Shown piece by piece: positions 24,902-33,377 of a DNA stretch of 64,000 nt (position 1 is the stretch's first letter; each line of letters begins with the position of its first letter). Below the pieces are notes generated by a model, which was not told where the DNA came from, searched no databases, and worked only from the letters and a program-made list of their open reading frames with translations. Source of the DNA: Rhodospirillaceae bacterium (lineage in GTDB: Bacteria; Pseudomonadota; Alphaproteobacteria; DSM-16000; Inquilinaceae); contig JACKIH010000003.1 in the NCBI GenBank assembly GCA_020638575.1, positions 539,501 through 603,500 of the forward strand. The letters run 5' to 3'. The translations under genes and the position numbers were made by a program.

Positions 24902-25984
24902 TCACCGGTACGCGCCGGGCGCGAACACCACGCCGTCGAACAGCTTGCGCGCGGTGCGCAGGATGGCCGCCCCCACCACCGCCCCGTCGGCGTCCTGGTC
25001 CACCACCACCGCCATGGAGCCGATGGGATGTTCGATCTCCAGCGTCTTTGGCTGGCCCTTGGGCAGCACGCTCACGGAGGCCGCGGGCGTGCCCGGCAGC
25101 ATGCAGGCCGTCGCCACGGTGGCCGCGCCCAGCACGCCGATGGAGGCGTGGCAGCGGTGGGGAATGAAGGTGCGCGTGGAGATGGCCCCGCCGTTGGTGG
25201 GCGCCGACACCATGGTCATCTTGGGCACCGACTTGTCGGTGACGTCGCCCAGGTTCATCAGCGGCCCGACCTGAAGGCGGATCGCTTCCAGCCGGCGCTT
25301 CAGGCCGGCATCGGCCTCCAATTCCTCGCGACTCTCGCGGCCCGTGATCCCCAGGTCGGCGGCGCGCATCACGACGACCGGCATGCCGTTGTCGATCAAG
25401 GTCACCTCCACGCCGTCGATCACGTCCACCCCATGGCCGGTGGGCAGCAGCGCCCCGCAGGTGGACCCGGCGGTGTCCTTGAAGGTGATGGGGATGGGAG
25501 AAGCCGTGCCCGGCACGCCGTCGATGCGCGCGGAGCCGGCATAGCGCACGCGACGGTCCGGCGTTTGCACCTGCGCCACAGCCGTCTGCCCGGTGTTGAC
25601 CATGTGGATGGTCACCGCAGTTGTGCCGTCTTCGGCCTGCACCAGCCCACGCTCGATGGCAAACGGGCCGATGCCGGCGAGGATGTTGCCGCAGTTCTGG
25701 GCATCGCTGACCACCGCGCGGTCCACGAACACCTGGAGGAACAGGTAGTCGACGTCGACGCCCGGCCGCTTCGAGCGGCTGACCACCGCGACCTTGGAGG
25801 TGAGCGGGTCGGCCCCGCCCAGGCCGTCGATCTGGCGCGGATCGGGCGAGCCCATCACGCCCAGCAGGAAGGCGTCGCGCGCCGCGGTGTCGGCCGGCAG
25901 GTCGTCGGCCAAAAAGTAGCCGCCCTTCGACGTGCCGCCGCGCATCCACATGCAGGCGGCCGAACGGGGGCCGGGTCTAGACAT
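24902..25984 (-). CDS. galD: 4-oxalomesaconate tautomerase (GalD/LigU, PrpF family)
   Basis: Isomerase of 360 residues of the PrpF/diaminopimelate-epimerase fold that interconverts keto and enol forms of oxalomesaconate. It opens with CMWMRGGTSKGGYF, the PrpF/GalD hallmark. It also carries DAQNCGNILAGIGPFAIE, with the active-site Cys, and the later block NTGQTAVAQVQ. The start overlaps the end of ligK by eight bases. It sits between ligK and ligI, exactly where the pathway needs it. The assignment to oxalomesaconate rather than methylaconitate rests on this context. Confidence 0.9.
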   Translation of the reverse strand: MSRPGPRSAACMWMRGGTSKGGYFLADDLPADTAARDAFLLGVMGSPDPRQIDGLGGADPLTSKVAVVSRSKRPGVDVDYLFLQVFVDRAVVSDAQNCGNILAGIGPFAIERGLVQAEDGTTAVTIHMVNTGQTAVAQVQTPDRRVRYAGSARIDGVPGTASPIPITFKDTAGSTCGALLPTGHGVDVIDGVEVTLIDNGMPVVVMRAADLGITGRESREELEADAGLKRRLEAIRLQVGPLMNLGDVTDKSVPKMTMVSAPTNGGAISTRTFIPHRCHASIGVLGAATVATACMLPGTPAASVSVLPKGQPKTLEIEHPIGSMAVVVDQDADGAVVGAAILRTARKLFDGVVFAPGAYR

Positions 25985-26651
25985 ATTTCAGGCCCTTCTC
26001 GGCCAGGCGCTCACGCATGCCGTAGAGGTCGAGCCCCAGCTCGCCGGCCGCCAGCCGGGTGCGCTTGGCCTCCTCCGCCGCTTCCCGCGCCTGCGCCTTC
26101 TTCAGCACGTCGGCGGCCTCCTCCCGGCGCACCACGCACACGCCGTCGTCGTCCGCCACGATCACGTCGCCTGGGTTCACCAGCGCCCCGGCGCAGACGA
26201 TGGGAACGTTCACCGATCCAAGCGTCTCCTTCACCGTGCCCTGGGCGGACACGGCCTTCGACCACACGGGGAACCGCATCGCCGTCAGGTCGCGCACGTC
26301 GCGCACGCCGGCATCCACCACCAGGCCCATGCCGCCGCGGGCGCGCGCAGAAGTGGCCAGCAGGTCGCCGAAATAGCCGTCCTCGCAGGGCGAGGTGGGC
26401 GCCAGCACCAGGATGTCGCCCCTGGCGATCTGTTCGATCGCCACATGCACCATCCAGTTGTCGCCGGGCGGAGCGGAGATGGTGACGGCGGACGCCGCCA
26501 GCCGGGCGCCGGGATAGATCGGCCGCATGTAGGAAGCCAGCAGCCCGGTGCGCCCCTGGGCTTCGTGCACGGTGGCAACCCCGCACGCGCCCAGCCCCGC
26601 CACCACGTCCGGTGCGGCGCGCTGGACGTCTTGCACGACGACGCCGGCCAT
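25977..26651 (-). CDS. ligK: 4-carboxy-4-hydroxy-2-oxoadipate aldolase (LigK/GalC, RraA-like)
   Basis: Class II pyruvate aldolase of 224 residues that cleaves 4-carboxy-4-hydroxy-2-oxoadipate to pyruvate and oxaloacetate, and can decarboxylate oxaloacetate. It has the RraA-like fold with metal and substrate blocks APPGDNWMVH, YFGDLLATSARARGGMGLVVDAGVRD and NPGDVIVADDDGV. The ATG at 26651 overlaps the galB stop by one base (TGATG); a GTG one codon earlier is an alternative. This is the final step of the 4,5-cleavage route. Confidence 0.93.
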   Translation of the reverse strand: MAGVVVQDVQRAAPDVVAGLGACGVATVHEAQGRTGLLASYMRPIYPGARLAASAVTISAPPGDNWMVHVAIEQIARGDILVLAPTSPCEDGYFGDLLATSARARGGMGLVVDAGVRDVRDLTAMRFPVWSKAVSAQGTVKETLGSVNVPIVCAGALVNPGDVIVADDDGVCVVRREEAADVLKKAQAREAAEEAKRTRLAAGELGLDLYGMRERLAEKGLKYV

Positions 26652-27385
26652 CACAGCTCATCCACCGTGCGCGGATAGACCGACTGGAAGCCTTCGGCAT
26701 ACCTGGCCGGGCGGCCGCCGGCCTGGCCGCCGGAGTTGCGGCGGAAGTGGTTGGCCCGGTTCTCCGCCAGGTTGGTGTAGTAGGTCCACAGGTGTTCCTG
26801 GCCTTCCATGCAATGGATGGCGGCCTTCTTCTTCTCCCACACCGGGGTGATGTCGAGGAACACGTCGGGCTTCCAGCCCATCTGTTCGGTCTGGTGCGGC
26901 TCGAACAGGTAGAGCTGCGGCGCCCCCAGCACCGTCTGGCCAGGGTTGTGGCCCCAGGCCTGGGCGATCATCCGGCACTCCATGGCGAGCTTGGTCGCGT
27001 ACATGTGGTCGGTGTTGTAAGGGTCGTAGAAGGAGTGGCTCATCATGAAGGTCGGCTGGACCTCGCGGATCAGGTCGACCAGCGCGAACTTGGCGTCGCG
27101 GTCAAGCTCCAGCGGATAGTCGCCGGCATCGAAAAAGCGGATATCGTGGGCGCCCAGGGCCTTGGCCGCGGCCTCGGCTTCGGCCCGCCGCGCGTCCTTC
27201 ACGGCCTCCAGCGTCATGCCGTCCTGCTTCCACAGCTTGGCACTCTCGCCGCGCTCGCCGTAGGACAGGCAGGCGATGGTGACGGCGTAGCCCTTTTCCT
27301 GATGCAACGCGATCGCCCCGCCGCACCGCCACACGAAATCGGCAGCGTGGGCGCTGATGACGAGCGCCGTCTTCTGGTCCTGCAT
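26651..27385 (-). CDS. galB: 4-oxalomesaconate hydratase (GalB-type, PIG-L/LmbE family)
   Basis: Zinc enzyme of 244 residues. The N-terminal metal motif is ISAHAADFVWRCGG, where the His-x-x-Asp of PIG-L deacetylases is kept, as in the Pseudomonas GalB hydratase. A second metal-site region is MMSHSFYDPYNTDHMYATK. GalB hydrates 4-oxalomesaconate to 4-carboxy-4-hydroxy-2-oxoadipate, the substrate of LigK. It is the first gene of the minus-strand lig operon, divergent from the LysR-type regulator. By sequence alone a deacetylase is possible, but the pathway context makes hydratase the better call. Confidence 0.88.
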   Translation of the reverse strand: MQDQKTALVISAHAADFVWRCGGAIALHQEKGYAVTIACLSYGERGESAKLWKQDGMTLEAVKDARRAEAEAAAKALGAHDIRFFDAGDYPLELDRDAKFALVDLIREVQPTFMMSHSFYDPYNTDHMYATKLAMECRMIAQAWGHNPGQTVLGAPQLYLFEPHQTEQMGWKPDVFLDITPVWEKKKAAIHCMEGQEHLWTYYTNLAENRANHFRRNSGGQAGGRPARYAEGFQSVYPRTVDEL

Positions 27386-27550
27386 GAACGCCTCTCCTGT
27401 TCGGCGAATCCCCGGATTGCGTAGGCTTCTTGTGCCGCCACTATCGCGCCGATGGGGCGAAGAGGGAATTTCAATAGCCTCCGGCCTGCATAAGAATCTG
27501 CTATAAGCTGAACGGAAGCGGTGGGTCAGCATCCGGGCGATAACGGGAAA

Positions 27551-28768
27551 ATGAATAGCAGGATGGCGAACCTCCGGCATTTGCGCGCCTTTGCGGCGGT
27601 GGCGCGCTGCCGCTCCATCTCCAAGGCATCGCAGGTGGTGCACCTCTCCCAGCCCGCGGTCACCCAGGCCATCGCCAACCTGGAGGAACGGCTGGGTGCG
27701 CCGCTGTTCGAGCGGCGCAGCGACGGCATGGTGTCCACCGACGCCGGCACGCTGTTCCTCGACCGCGTGGAGCGGGCGCTGGCGCTGATCCAGGCCGGCG
27801 CGCGCACCGCCGTACAGCTTGCCGCGCGCAAGGGCGGGCGCGGCAACGCCAAGTTCGACCAGCTTCTCACCGCCGCCCAGTTGCGCGCCCTGATCGCCGT
27901 ATCGAAGGCAGAAAACTTCAGCCTGGCCGCCCGCCAGGCGGGCATCTCCCAGCCCACCGTGCACCGGGCGGCGCGCGACATCGAGCGGCTGTCCGGCCTC
28001 GCCCTGTTCACCAAGTCCAGCCAGGGGATCGCGCTGACGCCGTCGGCCGACGCGCTGGCCCAGGCGGCGAAGCTGGCCTTCGCGGAACTGGAACAGGGCT
28101 TTGCCGAGATCGACGAGATGCTGGGGGTGGATGCCGGCCGTATCGTCATCGGCACGCTGCCGCTGCCCCGGACCTTCATCCTGCCCACCGCCATCAACGC
28201 GCTCTTGGCCCGCCGTCCCGATGTGCGGGTGAGCGTGGTGGACGGGCCCTACAACGACCTGCTGCGCGACCTGCGCCACGGCGATGTGGACCTGCTGGTG
28301 GGGGCGCTGCGCAATCCGGTGCCCATCGACGACGTGGTGCAGGAGACCCTGTTTTCCGATCCCCTCGCGGTGGTCGGCCGTGCCGGCCACCCGCTGGCGG
28401 GCCGGTCCGGCATCGGGCTTGCCGATCTCGCCGCCTATCCCTGGGTGGTGCCGCGCCAGGGCACGCCGACGCGGGCGATGTTCGACCGGCTGTTCGAAGG
28501 CGCCACGCCGCCGGCCTGCCCGGTGGAGTCCTCTTCGCTGGTGCTGATCCGCGGGCTGCTGACGGAAAGCGACCACCTGACGCTGATCTCCGCCCACCAG
28601 ATCCGCCACGAGGAGCGCGCCGGCGTGCTGGCGCCCCTGCCCTTCGACATGTCCGCCACGTCGCGGCCCATCGGCATCACCCACCGGCGCGACTGGCGAC
28701 CCACCGCCACCCAGCGGGACTTCCTCACCTGCGTACGCGCCGCCGGGCGGGCCGTCGGCGGCACCTGA
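27551..28768 (+). CDS. LysR-type regulator with two N-terminal HTH domains
   Basis: Regulator of 405 residues, about 100 longer than a normal LysR protein. Two winged-HTH domains are present. The first is at about residues 6-65 (LRHLRAFAAVARCRSISKA..HLSQPAVTQAIANLE). The second is at about 105-165 (LRALIAVSKAENFSLAARQ..ISQPTVHRAARDIE). A single periplasmic-binding-like effector domain starts near residue 195 (RIVIGTLPLPR). It lies between the two divergent lig operons and likely controls both in response to a pathway acid. The ATG at 27551 was chosen; an ATG four codons on, and an upstream GTG, are possible. TGAATAGC overlaps its start codon. Confidence 0.88.
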   Translation: MNSRMANLRHLRAFAAVARCRSISKASQVVHLSQPAVTQAIANLEERLGAPLFERRSDGMVSTDAGTLFLDRVERALALIQAGARTAVQLAARKGGRGNAKFDQLLTAAQLRALIAVSKAENFSLAARQAGISQPTVHRAARDIERLSGLALFTKSSQGIALTPSADALAQAAKLAFAELEQGFAEIDEMLGVDAGRIVIGTLPLPRTFILPTAINALLARRPDVRVSVVDGPYNDLLRDLRHGDVDLLVGALRNPVPIDDVVQETLFSDPLAVVGRAGHPLAGRSGIGLADLAAYPWVVPRQGTPTRAMFDRLFEGATPPACPVESSSLVLIRGLLTESDHLTLISAHQIRHEERAGVLAPLPFDMSATSRPIGITHRRDWRPTATQRDFLTCVRAAGRAVGGT

Positions 28769-28780
28769 CTGCCCCGGCCT

Positions 28781-28813
28781 CTATTCAGTTTCGCTATTCA
28801 AACAATGAATAGC
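28781..28813. promoter_or_regulatory. Candidate LysR operator upstream of the second lig operon
   Basis: GCTATTCA (28793-28800) and TGAATAGC (28806-28813) are exact inverted repeats five bases apart, matching the LysR T-N11-A style. An additional CTATTCA half-site lies at 28781-28787. The same TGAATAGC occurs at 27552-27559 over the regulator start, and TCAATAGC at 27471-27478 upstream of galB. The recurrence around one regulator supports a binding role. Confidence 0.55.
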
Positions 28814-28929
28814 CCGTGACCGATATCAATTTGGACCGGGCAGCGGCCGGCTGTTAGCGTAACACTCGCAAGGTTGGGCAGCCCTGGCCCCGCCGGCAAG
28901 ACCGCGCAAAGCAAGAGCAAAGAGGGCAC

Positions 28930-29850
28930 ATGGTGAGGAACACGAACGGGGAAAGGCCGCCGCGGCTGGCCTTCGTCGGCTTCGGTGAAGCTGCCCAGGC
29001 CTTCGTACAGGGCCTCGGTCCGGCAGTCGCCAAGGTGACCCGGGCTTTCGACATCAAGACCGATCATGCCCAGGCCGCCGTGCGCGACGGCAAGTGGGCG
29101 GACTACGAGGTGGCGTTCGTCACCGGCTGTGCCGTGCTGCCCGAAGCGCTGGCGGACGCGCCGGTGGTGTTCTCCACCGTCACCGCCGACCAGGCGCTGG
29201 TGGCGGCGGAAGCGGCCGCCAAGTCGATCGGACCCGGCACCTTATACTTCGACTGCAACTCCTGCTCGCCGGCCACCAAACGCCAGGCGGCCGCGGCGAT
29301 CGATGTGGCGGGCGGCCGCTACGTGGATACCGCGGTGATGGCGCCGGTGCACCCCGCCCTCCACCGAACACCGGTGCTGCTGAGCGGCCCCCACGCCGAA
29401 GCCGGGCTGCAGGTGCTGGAGGCGCTGGGCATGAACGCCCGCCTGGTGGCCGGCCCGGTGGGCACCTCGTCCTCCATCAAGATGGTCCGCTCCGTCATGG
29501 TGAAGGGGCTGGAAGCACTGACGCTGGAATGCGTGCTGGCCGGACGCCGTGCCGGGGTGGACGAGCGGGTGCTCGCCTCGCTCGATGCCAGCTTCCCCGG
29601 CTTCGACTTCCAGAAGCGCGCCGCCCACATGCTGGAGCGGGTGATGACCCACGGCGTACGGCGCGCCGCGGAGATGTCGGAAGCCGCCAAGTACCTGCAC
29701 TCCCTGGGCCTGCCCAGCCGCATCACCGAAGCCACCGTCGCCTGGCAGGACGAGATCGGCGCGCTCGGCCTGACGGCACCCGCCGGCGACTATGCCGCCC
29801 GTGCCGACGCGCTGCTGGAGATGCTGCTGGCCAAGGAGGACGCGGCATGA
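28930..29850 (+). CDS. NAD(P)-binding dehydrogenase with DUF1932-like C-terminus, unknown substrate
   Basis: Protein of 306 residues related to 6-phosphogluconate/3-hydroxyisobutyrate dehydrogenases. The N-terminal nucleotide-binding motif is FVGFGEAAQAF. A TLYFDCNSCSP segment matches the family's substrate loop. The C-terminal half (GTSSSIKMVRSVMVKGLEAL..) has the lysine found at the catalytic position and looks like the DUF1932 domain. It is the first gene of the plus-strand lig operon and overlaps the second ligA by four bases. It likely oxidises or reduces an aromatic or ring-cleavage intermediate; this is inferred from coupling. It is not the usual LigC, which is encoded three genes later. 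Confidence 0.75.
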   Translation: MVRNTNGERPPRLAFVGFGEAAQAFVQGLGPAVAKVTRAFDIKTDHAQAAVRDGKWADYEVAFVTGCAVLPEALADAPVVFSTVTADQALVAAEAAAKSIGPGTLYFDCNSCSPATKRQAAAAIDVAGGRYVDTAVMAPVHPALHRTPVLLSGPHAEAGLQVLEALGMNARLVAGPVGTSSSIKMVRSVMVKGLEALTLECVLAGRRAGVDERVLASLDASFPGFDFQKRAAHMLERVMTHGVRRAAEMSEAAKYLHSLGLPSRITEATVAWQDEIGALGLTAPAGDYAARADALLEMLLAKEDAA

Positions 29851-30236
29851 GTGCCGACTATCACGACATCCCCGGCACCTACGTGTTCGACGCCCAGCAA
29901 TCGCGCCTGGGCTACCACCTCAACATGTTCTGCATGTCGCTGAGGCACGCCGCCAACCGCGCCGCCTTCCAGGCCGACGAAGCCAAGTACCTCGACCGCT
30001 ATCCGATGACGCCCGAACAGCGCACGGCGGTCTTGGGGCGCGACTGGAACGGCATGCTGCGGCTCGGCGGCAACATCTACTACACCTCCAAGCTGGCCGC
30101 CGCCGACGGCATCACCTTCCAGGATCTGGCGGCCAAGATGACCGGCATGGACCGCGACGACTACCGGGCCATGATGGTGGCCGGCGGCCGACCCATCGAA
30201 GGCAACCGCAGCAAGGCGGAGTGGAAGGATGGCTAG
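29847..30236 (+). CDS. Protocatechuate 4,5-dioxygenase alpha subunit, copy 2
   Basis: LigA-type small subunit of 129 residues. It aligns with copy 1 through IPGTYVFDAQQSRLGYHLNMFCMSL, FQADEAKYLDRYPMTPEQR and LRLGGNIYYTSKLAAADGITF. It has a C-terminal extension (GRPIEGNRSKAEWKDG) absent in copy 1. The ATG overlaps the upstream dehydrogenase stop, and its end overlaps the second ligB by eight bases. The divergence between copies suggests a different ring-cleavage substrate or different kinetics rather than a recent duplication. Confidence 0.88.
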   Translation: MSADYHDIPGTYVFDAQQSRLGYHLNMFCMSLRHAANRAAFQADEAKYLDRYPMTPEQRTAVLGRDWNGMLRLGGNIYYTSKLAAADGITFQDLAAKMTGMDRDDYRAMMVAGGRPIEGNRSKAEWKDG

Positions 30237-31098
30237 AATCGTCGGCGGCTACGCCACCTCCCACGTTCCGGCGATCGGCGTGGCCATGGACAAGGGGCTG
30301 ACCGACGAGCCCTACTGGCAGCCCGTGTTCGCCGGCTACGAAGCCTCGCGCAAGTGGATGGCCGAGCTGAACCCGGACGTCGCCATCGTCGTCTACAACG
30401 ACCACGCGACGGCGTTTTCGCTGGAGATCATCCCCACCTTCGCGCTGGGCTGTGCCGCCTCCTACCAGCCGGCGGACGAAGGCTGGGGCGCCCGCCCGGT
30501 GCCGGTGGTGGAAGGCCATCCGGACCTCGCCTGGCACATCGCCCAATCGGTCATCCTGGACGAGTTCGACCTGACCATCGTCAACTCCCTGGAAGTCGAC
30601 CATGGGCTGACGGTGCCGCTGTCGCTCGCCTTCGGCCAGCCCGACGCCTGGCCCTGCCCGGTGATCCCGCTGGCCGTCAACGTGGTGCAGTTCCCGCCGC
30701 CCACCGGCCATCGCTGCCTGATGCTCGGCCGCGCCATCCGCAAGGCCGTGGAAAGCTATGAGCAGCCGCTCAGAGTCGCCGTCTTCGGCACCGGCGGCAT
30801 GTCCCACCAGCTCCAGGCGGAGCGGGCGGGCCTGATCAACCGGGAGTTCGACAACCGCTTCCTGGACCTGCTGATCGACGATCCGGACACGGCGGCGGCG
30901 ATCTCCCACACCGAATACCTGCGCGAGGCGGGGTCCGAAGGCATCGAGCTGGTGATGTGGCTGGTCATGCGCGGAGCACTCGACGACCAGGTGACGGCGG
31001 TGCACCGGCACTACCACGTGCCGGCCTCCAACACCGCGGTCGGCCATCTGGTCCTGGAAAACGCGGCGGCCGCTCCCGCCGTAGCGGAGGTGGCGTGA
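30229..31098 (+). CDS. Protocatechuate 4,5-dioxygenase beta subunit, copy 2 (or related extradiol dioxygenase)
   Basis: LigB-type catalytic subunit of 289 residues. H12 (ATSHVPAIG), the YNDH histidine near 59 and the GGMSHQL histidine near 195 are conserved, so it should bind Fe(II) and cleave a catechol-type ring. It differs from copy 1 at many positions around the active site, for example YNDHATAFSL versus YNDHGLNFFL and NVVQFPPPTGHRC versus NTVQHPLPSPRRC. Substrates such as gallate, 3-O-methylgallate or protocatechuate are all possible. It overlaps both neighbours, which supports a coupled operon with ligC. Confidence 0.88.
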   Translation: MARIVGGYATSHVPAIGVAMDKGLTDEPYWQPVFAGYEASRKWMAELNPDVAIVVYNDHATAFSLEIIPTFALGCAASYQPADEGWGARPVPVVEGHPDLAWHIAQSVILDEFDLTIVNSLEVDHGLTVPLSLAFGQPDAWPCPVIPLAVNVVQFPPPTGHRCLMLGRAIRKAVESYEQPLRVAVFGTGGMSHQLQAERAGLINREFDNRFLDLLIDDPDTAAAISHTEYLREAGSEGIELVMWLVMRGALDDQVTAVHRHYHVPASNTAVGHLVLENAAAAPAVAEVA

Positions 31099-32042
31099 TG
31101 CGCATCTGTGTAGCCGGAGCTGCCGGCGCCTTCGGTCGCAAGCATCTGGATGCCCTGGCACAGATCGCCGACGTGGAGGTGACGTCGGTGGTCGGCGGCG
31201 CGCCGGACGATATCGCCGGCTTCGCGGCGGAGCGCGGCATCCCCCACGCGACCAAGGATTTGACGGACAGCCTGGCGCGCGCGGATGTGGACGCGGTGAT
31301 CCTGGCCACGCCGACGCCGGTGCACGCCGCCCAGGCCATCCAGTGCCTCAAGGCCGGCAAGCACGTGCTGGTGGAAATCCCCATGGCGGACAGCCTGGCC
31401 GACGCCGAGGAGCTGGTCGCCGTGCAGGCGGCCACCGGGCTGGTGGCGATGGCCGGCCATGTGCGCCGCTTCAACCCCAGCCACCAGTGGATCCACAACC
31501 GCATCCGGAGGGGCGAACTGAAGGTCCTGCAAATGGACGTGCAGACCTTCTTTTTTCGCCGCACCAACCTGAACGCGCTGGGCGAGCCGCGCACCTGGAC
31601 CGACCACCTGCTGTGGCACCACGCCTGCCACACCGTCGACCTGTTCCAGTACCAGACGGGCGAGATGGCGTCGGACGCCTTCGGGCTGCAGGGGCCGATC
31701 CATCCCGAACTGGGTATCGCCATGGACATGGCGATCGGGCTGAAGGTGCCGTCGGGTGCGGTGTGCACGCTGTCGCTGTCGTTCAACAACGACGGGCCGC
31801 TTGGCACCTATTTCCGCTACATCTGCGACAACGGCACCTACGTTGCCCGCTACGACGACCTCTACGATGGCCGCGACAACCAGATCGATCTCAGCGGCGT
31901 GGCGGTGTCGTCCAACGGTGTGGAACTGATCGACCGCGAGTTCGTCTCGGCCATCCGCGACGGGCGCGAGCCCAACGCCTCGGTCCGCCAATGCCTGCCG
32001 GCGATGCAGACGCTGGACCGGATCGAGACGTCGCTGCGTTGA
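31098..32042 (+). CDS. ligC: 4-carboxy-2-hydroxymuconate-6-semialdehyde dehydrogenase (LigC, Gfo/Idh/MocA family)
   Basis: NAD(P)-dependent dehydrogenase of 314 residues that oxidises the hemiacetal of the ring-cleavage product to 2-pyrone-4,6-dicarboxylate. It has the Rossmann start ICVAGAAGAFGRKHLDAL, the KAGKHVLVEIP block of Gfo/Idh/MocA proteins and the active-site region WTDHLLWHHACHTVDLF. Length and these motifs match LigC. The ATG overlaps the second ligB stop by one base. It supplies the only LigC of the window, so it must serve both ring-cleavage pairs. Confidence 0.92.
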   Translation: MRICVAGAAGAFGRKHLDALAQIADVEVTSVVGGAPDDIAGFAAERGIPHATKDLTDSLARADVDAVILATPTPVHAAQAIQCLKAGKHVLVEIPMADSLADAEELVAVQAATGLVAMAGHVRRFNPSHQWIHNRIRRGELKVLQMDVQTFFFRRTNLNALGEPRTWTDHLLWHHACHTVDLFQYQTGEMASDAFGLQGPIHPELGIAMDMAIGLKVPSGAVCTLSLSFNNDGPLGTYFRYICDNGTYVARYDDLYDGRDNQIDLSGVAVSSNGVELIDREFVSAIRDGREPNASVRQCLPAMQTLDRIETSLR

Positions 32043-32180
32043 GCGGGTCGCCCGACATGCGGCGCGCTTTCCATCCGTTCGCCGTACCGGCCATCGGGTT
32101 CGGTGAGCCGGAACGTCGCCGCAAGCCAGCGTGCGGAAAACAACAAAGTGTATGACTTACAACCGGTTAGGGAGGACCCC

Positions 32181-33203
32181 ATGATCAACCGCGCCATGCT
32201 TGCCACCGCCGGTGGCCTGATCGCCCTCGCAGCGGCCCAACCCGCCGCCGCCCAGGACGTGACCTTGACCTTCGCCCATTTCTGGCCGGCAGTGTCGGCC
32301 ACCCAGACCGACCTGTTCGAAGCCTGGGCCAACCGGGTGTCGGAGGAGTCCGACGGGCGCATCGCGGTAGAGATCTACCCGTCGGCCGCGCTCGCCGCTC
32401 CGCCCGCGCAGTACGAGGCAGTGATCAGCGGCATCGCCGACATGACCGCCACGGTGCTGGGCTACACCGCCAACCGCTTCCCCCTGACCCAGGTGGTGGA
32501 GCTGCCCGGCATCTCGCGCGATGCCGCCCACGGCTCCTGCATCCTCCAGGGCCTGTACGACGAAGGGTTGCTCGACAGCGAGTTCGAGGACACCCACCCG
32601 CTGTTCCTGTTCACCCACGGCCCCGGCCACATCCACACCACCGACGTGCTGGTGCAGGAACCATCGGACCTCGCCGGCCTGCGCATCCGCCGGCCCACCA
32701 CGGTGGTGGCCAGCCTGCTGGAAGGCCTCGGCGCCCAGCCGGTCGGCATGCCCGCCCCGGAGTCCTACACCGCCATGCAGCGCGGCGTAATCGACGGCGT
32801 GGCCCTGCCCTGGGAAGGCGCCTTCGTGTTCCGCCTGAACGAGCTGGCCACCAACCACACCGAGGTCGGCGGCCTCTATACGCTCGCCTTCGTGGTGACC
32901 ATGAACCGCGACGTCTACGAGGGCCTGCCGGACGACCTGCGGGCCGTGATCGACGACAACACCGGCTCGGAATGGTCGCAGACCGCCGCTTCGGTGTTCG
33001 ATGCGCTGGACGTGCGCGGCCGGGCCGACGCCGAAGAGCGTGGCCACACCATCTACACGGTGGAAGGCGGCATCGAAAATCCGGCCTGGCAGCCGCTCTT
33101 GCAGGGGGCCGCGGAGTCCTATGTCGCCGAACTGGAGGCCCAGGGCCTGCCGGGCCAGGCGGTATACGACCGCGCCCTGGAACTGGCTGAGACCTGCGAG
33201 TAA
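32181..33203 (+). CDS. TRAP transporter periplasmic binding protein (DctP type)
   Basis: Periplasmic receptor of 340 residues, with a signal peptide ending near residue 24 (QPAAAQ). The mature protein has the DctP features: LTFAHFWPAVSATQ at the N-terminus, the carboxylate-binding Arg region in LAGLRIRRPTTVVASLLEGLGAQPVGMPAPESYTAMQRGVIDG, and a long C-terminal helix. The ATG has GGGAGGA in front. With the two membrane proteins that follow it forms a sodium- or proton-coupled importer for organic acids. Next to lig genes, an aromatic carboxylate is a reasonable guess. Confidence 0.9.
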   Translation: MINRAMLATAGGLIALAAAQPAAAQDVTLTFAHFWPAVSATQTDLFEAWANRVSEESDGRIAVEIYPSAALAAPPAQYEAVISGIADMTATVLGYTANRFPLTQVVELPGISRDAAHGSCILQGLYDEGLLDSEFEDTHPLFLFTHGPGHIHTTDVLVQEPSDLAGLRIRRPTTVVASLLEGLGAQPVGMPAPESYTAMQRGVIDGVALPWEGAFVFRLNELATNHTEVGGLYTLAFVVTMNRDVYEGLPDDLRAVIDDNTGSEWSQTAASVFDALDVRGRADAEERGHTIYTVEGGIENPAWQPLLQGAAESYVAELEAQGLPGQAVYDRALELAETCE

Positions 33204-33211
33204 CCAGCAGA

Positions 33212-33233
33212 GGGCGGGCCGCCCGGCCCGCCC
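33212..33233 (+). terminator. Strong GC hairpin between dctP-like and dctQ-like genes
   Basis: GGGCGGGCC (33212-33220) and GGCCCGCCC (33225-33233) form a perfect nine-pair GC stem with a four-base loop, nine bases after the receptor stop. No T-run follows. It probably raises the ratio of receptor to membrane subunits by partial termination or by protecting the 3' end. Confidence 0.55.
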
Positions 33234-33377
33234 GAAACGACCGGACGGACCCAGATCAGCACGGGGTCTCCCGCCGCCCCATTCGCGCCTCCGGGCCGGA
33301 CGGGGCGGCAGGGGCAGACGCGCCTCCGCCACCGATCGTTGCCGACCGGCGGCCTTTCCGGGAGGGGAGCCGGAGCA

